A DNA stretch of 16,560 bases from positions 1 through 16,560 of the forward strand of contig DYCH01000020.1 in the NCBI GenBank assembly GCA_019418235.1, given 5' to 3'. The notes beneath the pieces were generated by a model. It was not told the DNA's origin, made no database searches, and saw only the letters and a program-made list of their open reading frames with translations. Positions 1 through 6,905 of the stretch are shown in pieces. This DNA is from Sutterella sp. Lineage in GTDB: Bacteria; Pseudomonadota; Gammaproteobacteria; Burkholderiales; Burkholderiaceae_F. A program made the position numbers and the translations under genes. Each line of letters starts with the position of its first letter. Positions within the stretch are counted from its first letter, which is position 1.

Positions 1-20
1 GCCTGTAATTGCGGTGTGAG

Positions 21-45
21 AGGGGCGAGATGAAAATCTCCCCCT
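21..45. other. Stem-loop with GAAA tetraloop
   Basis: Bases 21-25 (AGGGG) plus 27-31 (GAGAT) pair with 36-45 (ATCTCCCCCT), giving ten base pairs with one bulged C at 26 and the loop GAAA at 32-35. No T tract follows on either strand, so it does not look like a simple intrinsic terminator. It could belong to the 3' end or leader of something lying left of the window. No ORF with a ribosome binding site was seen in bases 1-135. Confidence 0.4.
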
Positions 46-75
46 ACTCGATTATTGGTTTCTAGTTCATCAATG

Positions 76-118
76 AAAAAAGGAGCGTTGAACCAGTCGA
101 ATTCTCGACTTTATCAAC
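76..118 (-). terminator. Probable intrinsic terminator of the small acidic protein gene
   Basis: Read on the minus strand, GTTGA (118-114) pairs with TCAAC (91-87) and AGTCGA (110-105) pairs with TCGACT (100-95). The two helices are separated by a 3 x 3 internal loop, and the apical loop is GAAT. Five bases later comes a run of six T (81-76). It lies 18 bases past the stop codon of the minus-strand gene ending at 136. The gap between stem and T run makes it weaker than a canonical terminator. Confidence 0.45.
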
Positions 119-135
119 AACACCCCCTTTAAAAT

Positions 136-384
136 TTAGTCGCGGTCAAATGGCATTTTCTCAGGCCATGCGATCAGTTCATTGTGATCCATTTCATCAA
201 TGGCAGACGGCCCCAACTCAGCGGTATTGACTGCGTAGTTGAGCTTGGCGTAAACATTAGCAACATCTTCCATCAAAACATCTTCAGGATCGTGACGTTC
301 GTCTTCAAGTCGATCAACGCAATCTTGAAGACACTCTAAGGTGTCGCTTAACGTAGCAATGAGCCATTCTCGATCAACAGTCAT
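136..384 (-). CDS. Small acidic protein of unknown function (82 aa)
   Basis: I do not recognise this family. The gene is credible because a ribosome binding site, GAGGAA, lies 8 bases before the ATG at 384, and because a likely terminator follows it. The protein is very acidic: 22 Asp/Glu against 6 Lys/Arg by count. Residues 5-30 read as an amphipathic helix with two cysteines one turn apart (C18, C22). A second stretch (about 40-57, rich in Asn, Ala and Tyr) also looks helical, and the tail ends in a Trp/Pro-containing segment, LIAWPEKMPFD (70-80). There is no signal peptide or membrane segment, so it is presumably cytoplasmic. It is divergent from fimV across a 165-base gap in which I found no convincing promoter. 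A protein-binding adaptor is possible, but the sequence does not show it. Confidence 0.75.
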   Translation of the reverse strand: MTVDREWLIATLSDTLECLQDCVDRLEDERHDPEDVLMEDVANVYAKLNYAVNTAELGPSAIDEMDHNELIAWPEKMPFDRD

Positions 385-549
385 AGTAATTTCCTCGCAA
401 ATTTCAATTCAAAAGTTTGGGAATTTTGTCATGTGTCTGAAAAATTCAACGTTATGCTGTAAAAAGCTGTTGCAAAGTTCCCAAATCATTGAAGTTTAAT
501 TCTAAAATAGTCAAGATATTGTATCCAATTTTTCTTGGGCGTCATCGAC

Positions 550-2304
550 ATGAAAAAATTCCAAAAATCCGCCTTAGCTTTGAGCTTGATGTTATCTTTT
601 GCCGTTTCTGCTGAAGCGGCTTATCTCGGTCAGTTAACCGTTCAAAGCCAAGCTCATCAGAATTTTCAAGCCACGTTTTTAGTTCACGATGTTGCTCCGA
701 ACGGTACATCTCTGACCGCACGTTTGGCACCGGAAGAAGTTTATCGTCAGTACAAGATGGTGATGCCTGAAAGCGCTAAGGGTTTGTCTTTGGCGTTGAT
801 TAACAAAAATCCGTTGACGTTAAGAATTTCGGCTCATTCTCCCGCCCAAGAACGCGCCTTCCCGTTGTTGGTTGAATTAAATGAAGGCGGACAAAAAACG
901 GTTCGTCAATACAACATTCACTTGGGCGCTACGGGAACCGTCGAGCCGGTCGCCGTTCAAGTGAAGGCTGAGCCCATTGCTCAACCGGAACCTTCTGTGG
1001 CAGCGATTATCAAGCAAGCTGAACCGGTAAAGCCTGCGCAAGCAGCGCCCGTGAAAAAGGCTGTATCTTCGACTCAAACGCCTTTGGAGCGCATGCAAGC
1101 TCAAAACTATGACTTGAGCCGTCCGATTGTGATTGAGCATGGCTATACGCCGTGGTCTTTGGGTGTGCTCTATCAAAAGCTTTACCCGCAAGCGAGCGTC
1201 AACCAAGTGTTGGTTGCATTGGCTGTTCACAATCCTCAGGCTTTCCCTGCAGGAAATGTTCGCCAATTAAAGGCCGGCGCACAATTGAGCGCTCCGAGCA
1301 AAGACTTGGTGATGTCGATTGATCGCAAAGCTGCTCAAGAGATTGTACAAAAAGGCTTGACCATCGAAGAGGTCGCAAGCCGTCCTCAACCCATCGCACA
1401 ACCAGTTGCTAAAACCCAACCGAAGAAACCTGCCGTAAAACCGCAACCGAAGGTTGAACAACCCGCAGTCGCTCCGGTTGAGGAAGTCAAACCTGCTGTG
1501 CAACCTGAACCCAAGGCACAACCGGAAGTAAAGAGTGATATTCCGGTTGTCGAAACGCCGCATTTTACAGATCCTAAGACGCCTGCAGCAGAAACGACGT
1601 TGCCGCAAGAACCTTTGACGCAATTGCCGCCTGCAGAAGAAGTTAAACCTGCAGATCCGGCACCGACTTTAGAAATCATGACCGAAGAAGAGGAAGTGGT
1701 TCAAGAAGAGTCGACAAGTTGGGGTTGGTATCTTTTGATTTTGGCGCTCCTTGGTGGTGCCGGTTTCCTTTATTGGAACACCAAAAAGGGTGGTCGAGTG
1801 AATTTGAATAGCTTTAAGTCCTTCTTGGAAAAGAAGACGCCGCAAGTGCGCCAAGAACCGGCTGCATCTGCTACTCAACAACCGACGGCTCAAACAGTGC
1901 ATCAACCTGTAAGTGAACCCGTGCAACAATCGATGACTCAAGAGTTTAAGGGACAAACCCTTGAGGAAGTCACGCCACAAACCGTGGTTCATCGTGAAGA
2001 GGTCAAACTTGTTGAAGTGGTTGAACCCGTGCAAGCCACGGTTAGCACGGAACATCCGAAGGATGCTTCTAATATCTTCGACTTGGTGGGAGAAGCTGAT
2101 GTTGAAGAGCCGGCTCCTGCAAGCGTTCAAAATAACTCTGCAACTGCGGGCCAAAGCATGAAAGACTCTTTGGACATGGCTCGATCCTTTATTGCGATCG
2201 AAGCAACGAGAGAGGCTTTTGAGCTTTTGCAACAGGTGATCAAAAACGGTACGCCTGAAGAAAAGGCTGTTGCTGAAGTCTTGATGAAGCAAGTACGAAA
2301 GTAA
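550..2304 (+). CDS. fimV: FimV-like polar/peptidoglycan-binding hub protein
   Basis: FimV proteins are inner-membrane proteins with a periplasmic peptidoglycan-binding part and a cytoplasmic C-terminal protein-interaction part. In other bacteria they organise the cell pole and type IV pilus or twitching functions. Seen here: a signal peptide (residues 1-23, likely cut after A-E-A); the FimV N-terminal domain beginning AYLGQLTVQS (24-32 onward); a LysM-like segment with the FimV pattern NPQAF...LKAGA (about 187-249); a long Pro/Gln/Lys/Glu-rich linker (about 272-385); one membrane segment (about 391-409); an acidic linker; and the FimV C-terminal helical domain (about 536-584, SMKDSLDMARSFIAIEATRE). 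At 584 residues it is shorter than the roughly 900-residue Pseudomonas protein, mostly in the cytoplasmic part. I chose the ATG at 550 over the in-frame TTG at 535 because it begins the signal peptide exactly. The ribosome binding site is weak. No pilus genes are nearby. Confidence 0.88.
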   Translation: MKKFQKSALALSLMLSFAVSAEAAYLGQLTVQSQAHQNFQATFLVHDVAPNGTSLTARLAPEEVYRQYKMVMPESAKGLSLALINKNPLTLRISAHSPAQERAFPLLVELNEGGQKTVRQYNIHLGATGTVEPVAVQVKAEPIAQPEPSVAAIIKQAEPVKPAQAAPVKKAVSSTQTPLERMQAQNYDLSRPIVIEHGYTPWSLGVLYQKLYPQASVNQVLVALAVHNPQAFPAGNVRQLKAGAQLSAPSKDLVMSIDRKAAQEIVQKGLTIEEVASRPQPIAQPVAKTQPKKPAVKPQPKVEQPAVAPVEEVKPAVQPEPKAQPEVKSDIPVVETPHFTDPKTPAAETTLPQEPLTQLPPAEEVKPADPAPTLEIMTEEEEVVQEESTSWGWYLLILALLGGAGFLYWNTKKGGRVNLNSFKSFLEKKTPQVRQEPAASATQQPTAQTVHQPVSEPVQQSMTQEFKGQTLEEVTPQTVVHREEVKLVEVVEPVQATVSTEHPKDASNIFDLVGEADVEEPAPASVQNNSATAGQSMKDSLDMARSFIAIEATREAFELLQQVIKNGTPEEKAVAEVLMKQVRK

Positions 2305-2309
2305 CAACG

Positions 2310-3113
2310 ATGCGTGTTGCTTTAGGCATTGAATATAACGGTGAAGCATTTTGCGGTTGGCAAACCCAACCGCAGGTGCCAACCGTACAGACCACACTTG
2401 AAGCGGCGTTAAGCCGCTTTGCCGTTTCTCCAATTTCTACGATTTGTGCAGGGAGAACCGATACAGGTGTTCATGCAACGCATCAAATTGTTGATTTTGA
2501 GCCTCCCGTGAATCGTCCGTTAACAGCTTGGGTGAGAGGTGTTAATACCTTCCTACCTCCTACGGTTGCTGTTAAGTGGGCGCGTTGGGTTCCTGATGAT
2601 TTTTCGTCACGCTTTAGTGCAACAGAGAGAATTTACGAGTATTGGATTTTGAATGCGCCGATTCGCAGTCCTTTGATGGAAGGGAAGGTTGGTTGGCAAT
2701 TTCGACCGCTTGATGAAAAGTTAATGCAGACGGCAGCAGATTACTTGATTGGTGAACATGACTTTTCAAGTTTTAGAGCCGCCGAATGTCAAGCCAAGAG
2801 TCCTGTGCGCGTTATGCATGAAGTGCACATCGAGCGAGTGGGGCGAATGATTGGGATTCGATTAAGAGCAAACGCTTTTTTACATCACATGGTTCGCAAT
2901 ATTGTGGGTAGTCTCGTTTACGTGGGTACGGGGCGCGAAAGTGTGGATTGGTTTAAAGAGGTACTGGATACTCGTGACCGCACGATTGCGGCGCCAACCT
3001 TTGCTGCGGGCGGACTATATTTGGTAGGTGTTCGTTACCCCGAAGAGTATGACATTCCGCTTTACAGTCCCACAATTTGGGACTATCCCGTTGGTATAAT
3101 GGAAAAGTTTTAA
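2310..3113 (+). CDS. truA: tRNA pseudouridine(38-40) synthase TruA
   Basis: TruA converts uridines 38, 39 and 40 in the tRNA anticodon stem to pseudouridine, acting as a cytoplasmic dimer. The 267-residue length is normal. The protein opens with the family pattern LGIEYNGEAFCGWQ (5-18) and carries the catalytic motif AGRTDTGVHA, with the nucleophilic aspartate at D51. The C-terminal half contains FLHHMVRNIVGSLVYVGTG, the RNA-binding/active-site segment typical of TruA. The ATG at 2310 follows the fimV stop by 5 bases, and no strong ribosome binding site is visible, so translational coupling to fimV is likely. fimV-truA adjacency is usual in Burkholderiales. What follows is not: accD comes next rather than trpF. 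Confidence 0.96.
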   Translation: MRVALGIEYNGEAFCGWQTQPQVPTVQTTLEAALSRFAVSPISTICAGRTDTGVHATHQIVDFEPPVNRPLTAWVRGVNTFLPPTVAVKWARWVPDDFSSRFSATERIYEYWILNAPIRSPLMEGKVGWQFRPLDEKLMQTAADYLIGEHDFSSFRAAECQAKSPVRVMHEVHIERVGRMIGIRLRANAFLHHMVRNIVGSLVYVGTGRESVDWFKEVLDTRDRTIAAPTFAAGGLYLVGVRYPEEYDIPLYSPTIWDYPVGIMEKF

Positions 3114-3144
3114 AGGCCTTAGCGCCCATTGAAAAGGAAAGATA

Positions 3145-4029
3145 ATGAGTTGGATTGATCGTTTGTTGCCTCGCATTAATAAGCGCGAAAATCAACGAAC
3201 TGAAAAGAAAAAAGACAGCACGATTCCTGAAGGGTTATGGACGAAGTGCCCGAGTTGCGAGCAAGTGCTCTACACGGAAGAATTGCGCGACTCTTTGATG
3301 GTGTGCCCGAAGTGCGGTCACCATATGCGAATTGGCGCACGAGTACGCGTAGAAAATTTCCTTGATCCGAAAAACCAAGTGGATTTGGCGCAAGAAGTTC
3401 GTGCGGTTGACCCGTTGAATTTTGTTGACAGTAAACCTTATCCTGAACGTCACCAACAAGCCATCGCTAAGACGAAGGAAACGGAAGCTTTGGTTGTTAA
3501 GTACGGTACGTTGCGTGGTTTGCCTGTGGTTGTTGCCGCTTTTGACTTTAACTTCATGGCCGGCTCCATGGGTTCTGCTGTAGGTGAACGTTTTGTTCGT
3601 GGTGTGGCCGAAGCCACGCGCTTGAAGTGTCCCTTCATTTGCTTTGCTGCCTCAGGTGGCGCTCGTATGCAAGAAGGTCTTTTGTCCTTGATGCAAATGG
3701 CAAAGACAACGGCTGCTGTGGCTGGTTTAGCCAAGGAAAATTTGCCCTTTATTTCTGTGCTTACGGATCCAACGATGGGTGGCGTGTCTGCAAGTTTTGC
3801 CTTTATGGGTGATATTGTGATTGCTGAACCCAAGGCATTGGTCGGTTTTGCAGGTCCCCGTGTGATTGAACAAACGGTTCGTGAAAAGTTGCCCGAAGGA
3901 TTCCAACGTTCTGAATTCCTTTTGGAAAAGGGTGCTATTGATATGATTGTTGACCGCCGAGAAATGCGCGCCAACATCGCCGAGTTGATTGCTTTGTTGA
4001 TGAAAAAGCGTTACACGAACGCTGAGTAA
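3145..4029 (+). CDS. accD: Acetyl-CoA carboxylase carboxyltransferase subunit beta
   Basis: AccD pairs with AccA (not in this window) to transfer the carboxyl group from carboxybiotin to acetyl-CoA, giving malonyl-CoA for fatty acid synthesis. The N-terminal zinc ribbon is intact, with cysteines C35, C38, C54 and C57 in CPSC and CPKC pairs. The crotonase-like carboxyltransferase domain shows FICFAASGGARMQEG, LTDPTMGGVSASFAFMGD and GFAGPRVIEQT, all typical of the family. The 294-residue length is normal. The start ATG at 3145 has an AGGAAAG ribosome binding site 3-9 bases upstream. In Burkholderiales accD normally follows trpA. Here it follows truA after a 31-base gap with no trace of a trp gene. 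A hairpin with a short T tract lies just downstream. Confidence 0.97.
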   Translation: MSWIDRLLPRINKRENQRTEKKKDSTIPEGLWTKCPSCEQVLYTEELRDSLMVCPKCGHHMRIGARVRVENFLDPKNQVDLAQEVRAVDPLNFVDSKPYPERHQQAIAKTKETEALVVKYGTLRGLPVVVAAFDFNFMAGSMGSAVGERFVRGVAEATRLKCPFICFAASGGARMQEGLLSLMQMAKTTAAVAGLAKENLPFISVLTDPTMGGVSASFAFMGDIVIAEPKALVGFAGPRVIEQTVREKLPEGFQRSEFLLEKGAIDMIVDRREMRANIAELIALLMKKRYTNAE

Positions 4030-4051
4030 TTCACTTTGAATCTATCGCCAG

Positions 4052-4079
4052 TCGACCATGCTTCGGCGTGGTCGATTTT
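4052..4079 (+). terminator. UUCG hairpin with short T tract between accD and folC
   Basis: Bases 4052-4061 (TCGACCATGC) pair with 4066-4075 (GCGTGGTCGA): ten base pairs including one G-T, closed by a C(TTCG)G tetraloop, an unusually stable loop. Only four T follow (4076-4079), then G. It lies 23 bases after the accD stop and ends 15 bases before the folC start. It may act as a leaky attenuator that lowers folC and downstream expression, or as an RNA-processing or 3'-end protecting structure. Confidence 0.55.
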
Positions 4080-4094
4080 GCTTGAAAGAAGAAA

Positions 4095-5363
4095 ATGAGC
4101 CAAAAACAAACGTTGCAAGATTGGTTAAGTTTTGTCGAAAGCCAACATCCCGAGACTGTGATCGAATTGGGCCTGGGTCGCATGAAACGAATGCTTGAAG
4201 TGTTAGACATTCGTTTTGACTGCCCTGTGATTTTGGTGGGTGGCACCAATGGTAAGGGCAGTACTTGTGCGATGTTGGAGTCGATCTATCGTGCAGCAGG
4301 TTTAACAACGGCAGTGCATACGTCACCTCATATGCTTCGCTTTAATGAGCGAGGTCGTATCAATGGTGAAGAACTTGCAGATGCTACTTTTGTTGAAGCT
4401 TTTGAAGAAGTTGATGCCAAGCGTGATGGGCTCGGTTTAACGTATTTTGAATTTACCGCGTTGGCCATTTTGTTGGCTTTTCAAAAGGCCAATCCCGATG
4501 TGGTGATTTTGGAAATCGGTCTAGGTGGTCGTTTAGACGCTATCAATGCGTTGGAACCAACAGCATCCATTGTGACAACCATTGGTGTTGATCATGAAGC
4601 TTTCTTAGGCAATACTCGAGACAGCATCGGTTGGGAAAAAGCACATATTTATCGTGCAGACAAGCCTGCCGTTTGCGCCGATCCCAATCCGCCTTTAAAA
4701 CTTTTTGAAGTGGCACTTACCATGGGTGCAAAGTTAACGACTCGTGTCAAAGACTTTGATGTCACAGTCGCTGATGGTGCGATGACGTTTAAAAATGCCA
4801 AGGTCAATTGGACGTTACCGTTACCGGCTCTGGAAGGTGTTAATCAAATTGATAACGCCGCTGGTGTCTTACAGGTGATTTCTGAGTTGCTTGATCAATT
4901 ACCTGTCACTGAAGCACAAATTGCTCAAGGGTTACGTGAAGTGAAAATCACGGCACGTTTCCAAAAAGTCGCAGATGAACCGTTGACGTATTTGGACGTT
5001 GGTCATAATCCACATGCCGCCGTAGTTTTGGCGAAAAATGTCGCACAATTACCCAAGGGCGGTAAAACGTTGGCTGTTTTTGGTATGTTGGCTGATAAGG
5101 ACATGCATGAAGTCATTACTCTGATGCAAGACCAAATTGACCAATGGTTCATCGCTTCTCTGCCACCGCCTCGTGGGGCAAGTTGCGAATTGTTAAAGAA
5201 AACAATGTTGGAAGCCGGTGTAAAAGACGGTAAAATCAAAGAGTTTGAAAATATTGAGATGGCGTTAGTTGCTGCTCAACAAGAGGCTGATTCCAAAGAT
5301 AAAATTATTGTTTTTGGTTCTTTTGTGACGGTGACTGCAACGCTTAATCATTTTGTGCATTAA
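4095..5363 (+). CDS. folC: Bifunctional dihydrofolate synthase / folylpolyglutamate synthase
   Basis: FolC adds L-glutamate to dihydropteroate to form dihydrofolate and then extends the polyglutamate tail on folates, using ATP. It is a Mur-ligase-fold enzyme, and 422 residues equals the E. coli length. Seen: the P-loop GGTNGKGS (49-56); HTSPHMLRFNERGRING, the omega-loop/dihydropteroate region; LEIGLGGRLDA; GVDHEAFLGNTRDSIGWEKA, including the EKA lysine region of the metal/carbamate site; NQIDNAAG; and the C-terminal LDVGHNPHAA plus FGMLADKDM. Two usually conserved spots differ from E. coli: ITARFQ in place of LPGRFQ, and DVGHNP in place of DVAHNP. A purine-rich stretch, GAAAGAAG, precedes the ATG at 4095. 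The next gene starts 5 bases after its stop, so the two are probably cotranscribed and coupled. Confidence 0.95.
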   Translation: MSQKQTLQDWLSFVESQHPETVIELGLGRMKRMLEVLDIRFDCPVILVGGTNGKGSTCAMLESIYRAAGLTTAVHTSPHMLRFNERGRINGEELADATFVEAFEEVDAKRDGLGLTYFEFTALAILLAFQKANPDVVILEIGLGGRLDAINALEPTASIVTTIGVDHEAFLGNTRDSIGWEKAHIYRADKPAVCADPNPPLKLFEVALTMGAKLTTRVKDFDVTVADGAMTFKNAKVNWTLPLPALEGVNQIDNAAGVLQVISELLDQLPVTEAQIAQGLREVKITARFQKVADEPLTYLDVGHNPHAAVVLAKNVAQLPKGGKTLAVFGMLADKDMHEVITLMQDQIDQWFIASLPPPRGASCELLKKTMLEAGVKDGKIKEFENIEMALVAAQQEADSKDKIIVFGSFVTVTATLNHFVH

Positions 5364-5368
5364 GGCCC

Positions 5369-6379
5369 ATGGAAGATAAAAACCCTCAGTCTTTGCCCGA
5401 GTATGGGGTAGCTGATCCGACTCAAACGCAGAAGATGGTCTCGCAGGATCATGAGACAAAGCTCTTGATTCAAAAGACAAAACTTCGTCACCGCTTGATC
5501 GGAGGGGGAATTATTATCTCAACGCTTTTAATTGCGTTGCCGATGCTATTTTCTGAGCCAAATGTTCAAACGACTCAACAAGCCAAGACGCGTTTGCCTT
5601 CGATCCCCGGCAATCCTTTTGGACGTTTAGAGTTTCCGGTCAATAGTGCCGATACTTCAAATCAGCCCGCCGATCAGGTTGCCCTTAAAGATCTCTCTCA
5701 GCCCAATGTGGTGGATGAAAATAAGCCTGCCATTGTGACCGAGCCCAAGCAAGTGTCGCAAAATACGGTTGAACCTAAAAATGAGGAGCAACCGGCACCG
5801 GTATCCTCTGACAGCTATTTCTTTATTCAAGTGTTAGCAACGAGCAGTGAGCCCGGTGCCATGCGTGAAATGGCCCGTTATCAGGCGGCCAATGTCCCCG
5901 TTTATTCTGTGAAGGTTCAAAAGAAGTCCGCTACGATTTGGCGTGTCCGATTGGGACCTTTTGCCACTCGCTCAGAAGCCGATAAGATCGCACAGTATTT
6001 GGATGCTCAAAAAGTGCAGCATATGCCGGTTCAAACCGAAAAACGAGCAAGCGGTCAGGTTCAAAAGTTAGCCACTCAACCGAGTTTAAAGGCGGTGAGT
6101 AAGCAAGCGGGAGCTCAAACGACAAAAGCGCAACCTGCACAAAAACCTAAAGTAAATCAAGCGGTAAGCACTCCTAAGCCAGCTCCTCAAAAGAAGCCAG
6201 CAGTGGTAGAGCCTCAAAAAGCTGCACCGGTTGTTACAAAATCTCCCAAACAATCGACAAAAAATAAGGCAAATTCCTCAGCAGATCCGCTTGCTGATGC
6301 ATTAAAATCCGTGCGTCAAAAGAACGATTTTATTGCCGAGCAGATTGCTAAAGACCGTGCCGCTCAACAAAGGAAATAA
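5369..6379 (+). CDS. DedD-like SPOR-domain membrane protein with long C-terminal tail
   Basis: SPOR domains bind peptidoglycan stripped of stem peptides, which accumulates at the division septum. DedD is a septal SPOR protein found next to folC and cvpA in many proteobacteria, and this gene has that position. Seen in 336 residues: a cytoplasmic N-terminus; one membrane anchor (about 43-61, ending LPMLFSEPN as in DedD); a proline-rich periplasmic linker; a SPOR domain (about 148-220) with FIQVLATSS and WRVRLGPFATRSEADK; then about 115 more residues rich in Lys, Gln, Pro and Ala, ending in a charged helix (PLADALKSVRQKNDFIAEQI, about 306-325). SPOR domains usually end the protein, so the tail is unusual. 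The ATG at 5369 is preceded by AAGG at short spacing. The symbol dedD is plausible but was not assigned. Confidence 0.85.
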   Translation: MEDKNPQSLPEYGVADPTQTQKMVSQDHETKLLIQKTKLRHRLIGGGIIISTLLIALPMLFSEPNVQTTQQAKTRLPSIPGNPFGRLEFPVNSADTSNQPADQVALKDLSQPNVVDENKPAIVTEPKQVSQNTVEPKNEEQPAPVSSDSYFFIQVLATSSEPGAMREMARYQAANVPVYSVKVQKKSATIWRVRLGPFATRSEADKIAQYLDAQKVQHMPVQTEKRASGQVQKLATQPSLKAVSKQAGAQTTKAQPAQKPKVNQAVSTPKPAPQKKPAVVEPQKAAPVVTKSPKQSTKNKANSSADPLADALKSVRQKNDFIAEQIAKDRAAQQRK

Positions 6380-6382
6380 CAA

Positions 6383-6868
6383 ATGACTGAATTGGATTGG
6401 GCCATTGTGATTGTGTTGGGCCTATCTACAATTGTAGGGGTGGCACGAGGTGTGATTCGTGAAATTCTCTCAATTGTCGGCTGGGTTGTCGGTATCGTTT
6501 TTGCCCTTAAATGGTCGCCGGATTTGGCCGCAAAAATCCCGTTAGATAGTTTGGGACCGGCCGTAAAGACCATTTTGGCAGCCATTATTATTGCTGTCAT
6601 GTGCGTATTTGCCGTGGGCTTATTAGGAACACTTTTAAGAAAGATGTTGGAAGTGGCCAACATCAGCGCTGAAGACCGTATTTTAGGTAGCGTCTTTGGT
6701 TTATTGCGTGGGGTGGTGTTTGTCTGTGCTGCTGTCTTTTTGGCTGGGATGACAAGTGCTCCGTCAACGCAAATGTGGCGTCATTCTGTTTGCATTCCTT
6801 TAGCGGAAAATGGCATTGATATGATTATGCCGTTTTTGCCCGAAGCCATTGCAAACTTGCGAAAGTAA
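6383..6868 (+). CDS. cvpA: CvpA family membrane protein
   Basis: CvpA was first described as needed for colicin V production in E. coli. Its molecular role is unsettled, with links to envelope integrity. This 161-residue protein has the family layout of four predicted membrane helices (about 5-22, 28-44, 62-83 and 103-122). It also has the conserved N-terminal pattern DWAIVIVLGLSTIVGVARG followed by an REIL turn, and the later SAEDRILGSVFGLLRG motif. The start ATG at 6383 has an AGGAAAT ribosome binding site lying inside the 3' end of the SPOR gene. cvpA immediately before purF is a widely conserved arrangement and supports the call. Confidence 0.93.
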   Translation: MTELDWAIVIVLGLSTIVGVARGVIREILSIVGWVVGIVFALKWSPDLAAKIPLDSLGPAVKTILAAIIIAVMCVFAVGLLGTLLRKMLEVANISAEDRILGSVFGLLRGVVFVCAAVFLAGMTSAPSTQMWRHSVCIPLAENGIDMIMPFLPEAIANLRK

Positions 6869-6885
6869 AGAATTTTTAAATTTTA

Positions 6886-6897
6886 ACCTCTAGAGGT
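6886..6897. promoter_or_regulatory. 12-bp perfect palindrome overlapping the purF ribosome binding site
   Basis: ACCTCTAGAGGT reads the same on both strands. Its right half, together with the next bases, forms the purF ribosome binding site (AGAGGTGG, ending 6 bases before the ATG). It could be a dimeric repressor site or a short hairpin (ACCT/AGGT) masking the ribosome binding site, or it could be a chance palindrome. Confidence 0.3.
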
Positions 6898-6905
6898 GGA
6901 ACATC

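Noticed and set aside
73..132. Plus-strand 19-codon ORF starting at ATG 73
   Set aside because: It has no ribosome binding site and overlaps the probable terminator of the minus-strand gene.
535..549. TTG start for fimV five codons upstream of the ATG at 550
   Set aside because: The ATG begins the signal peptide MKKFQKS directly, and the extra residues MGVID would disturb it. No better ribosome binding site supports the TTG.
1380..1680. Repetitive Gln/Pro/Lys/Val codons in fimV as a tandem repeat or CRISPR-like array
   Set aside because: The units are irregular and in frame; this is a low-complexity periplasmic linker typical of FimV.
1669..2433. Long minus-strand ORF of 254 codons opposite fimV and truA
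   Set aside because: It is antisense to the well-supported fimV C-terminal region and the start of truA, and has no domain or ribosome binding site. Other long antisense frames in fimV, accD, purF and polA were dismissed for the same reason.
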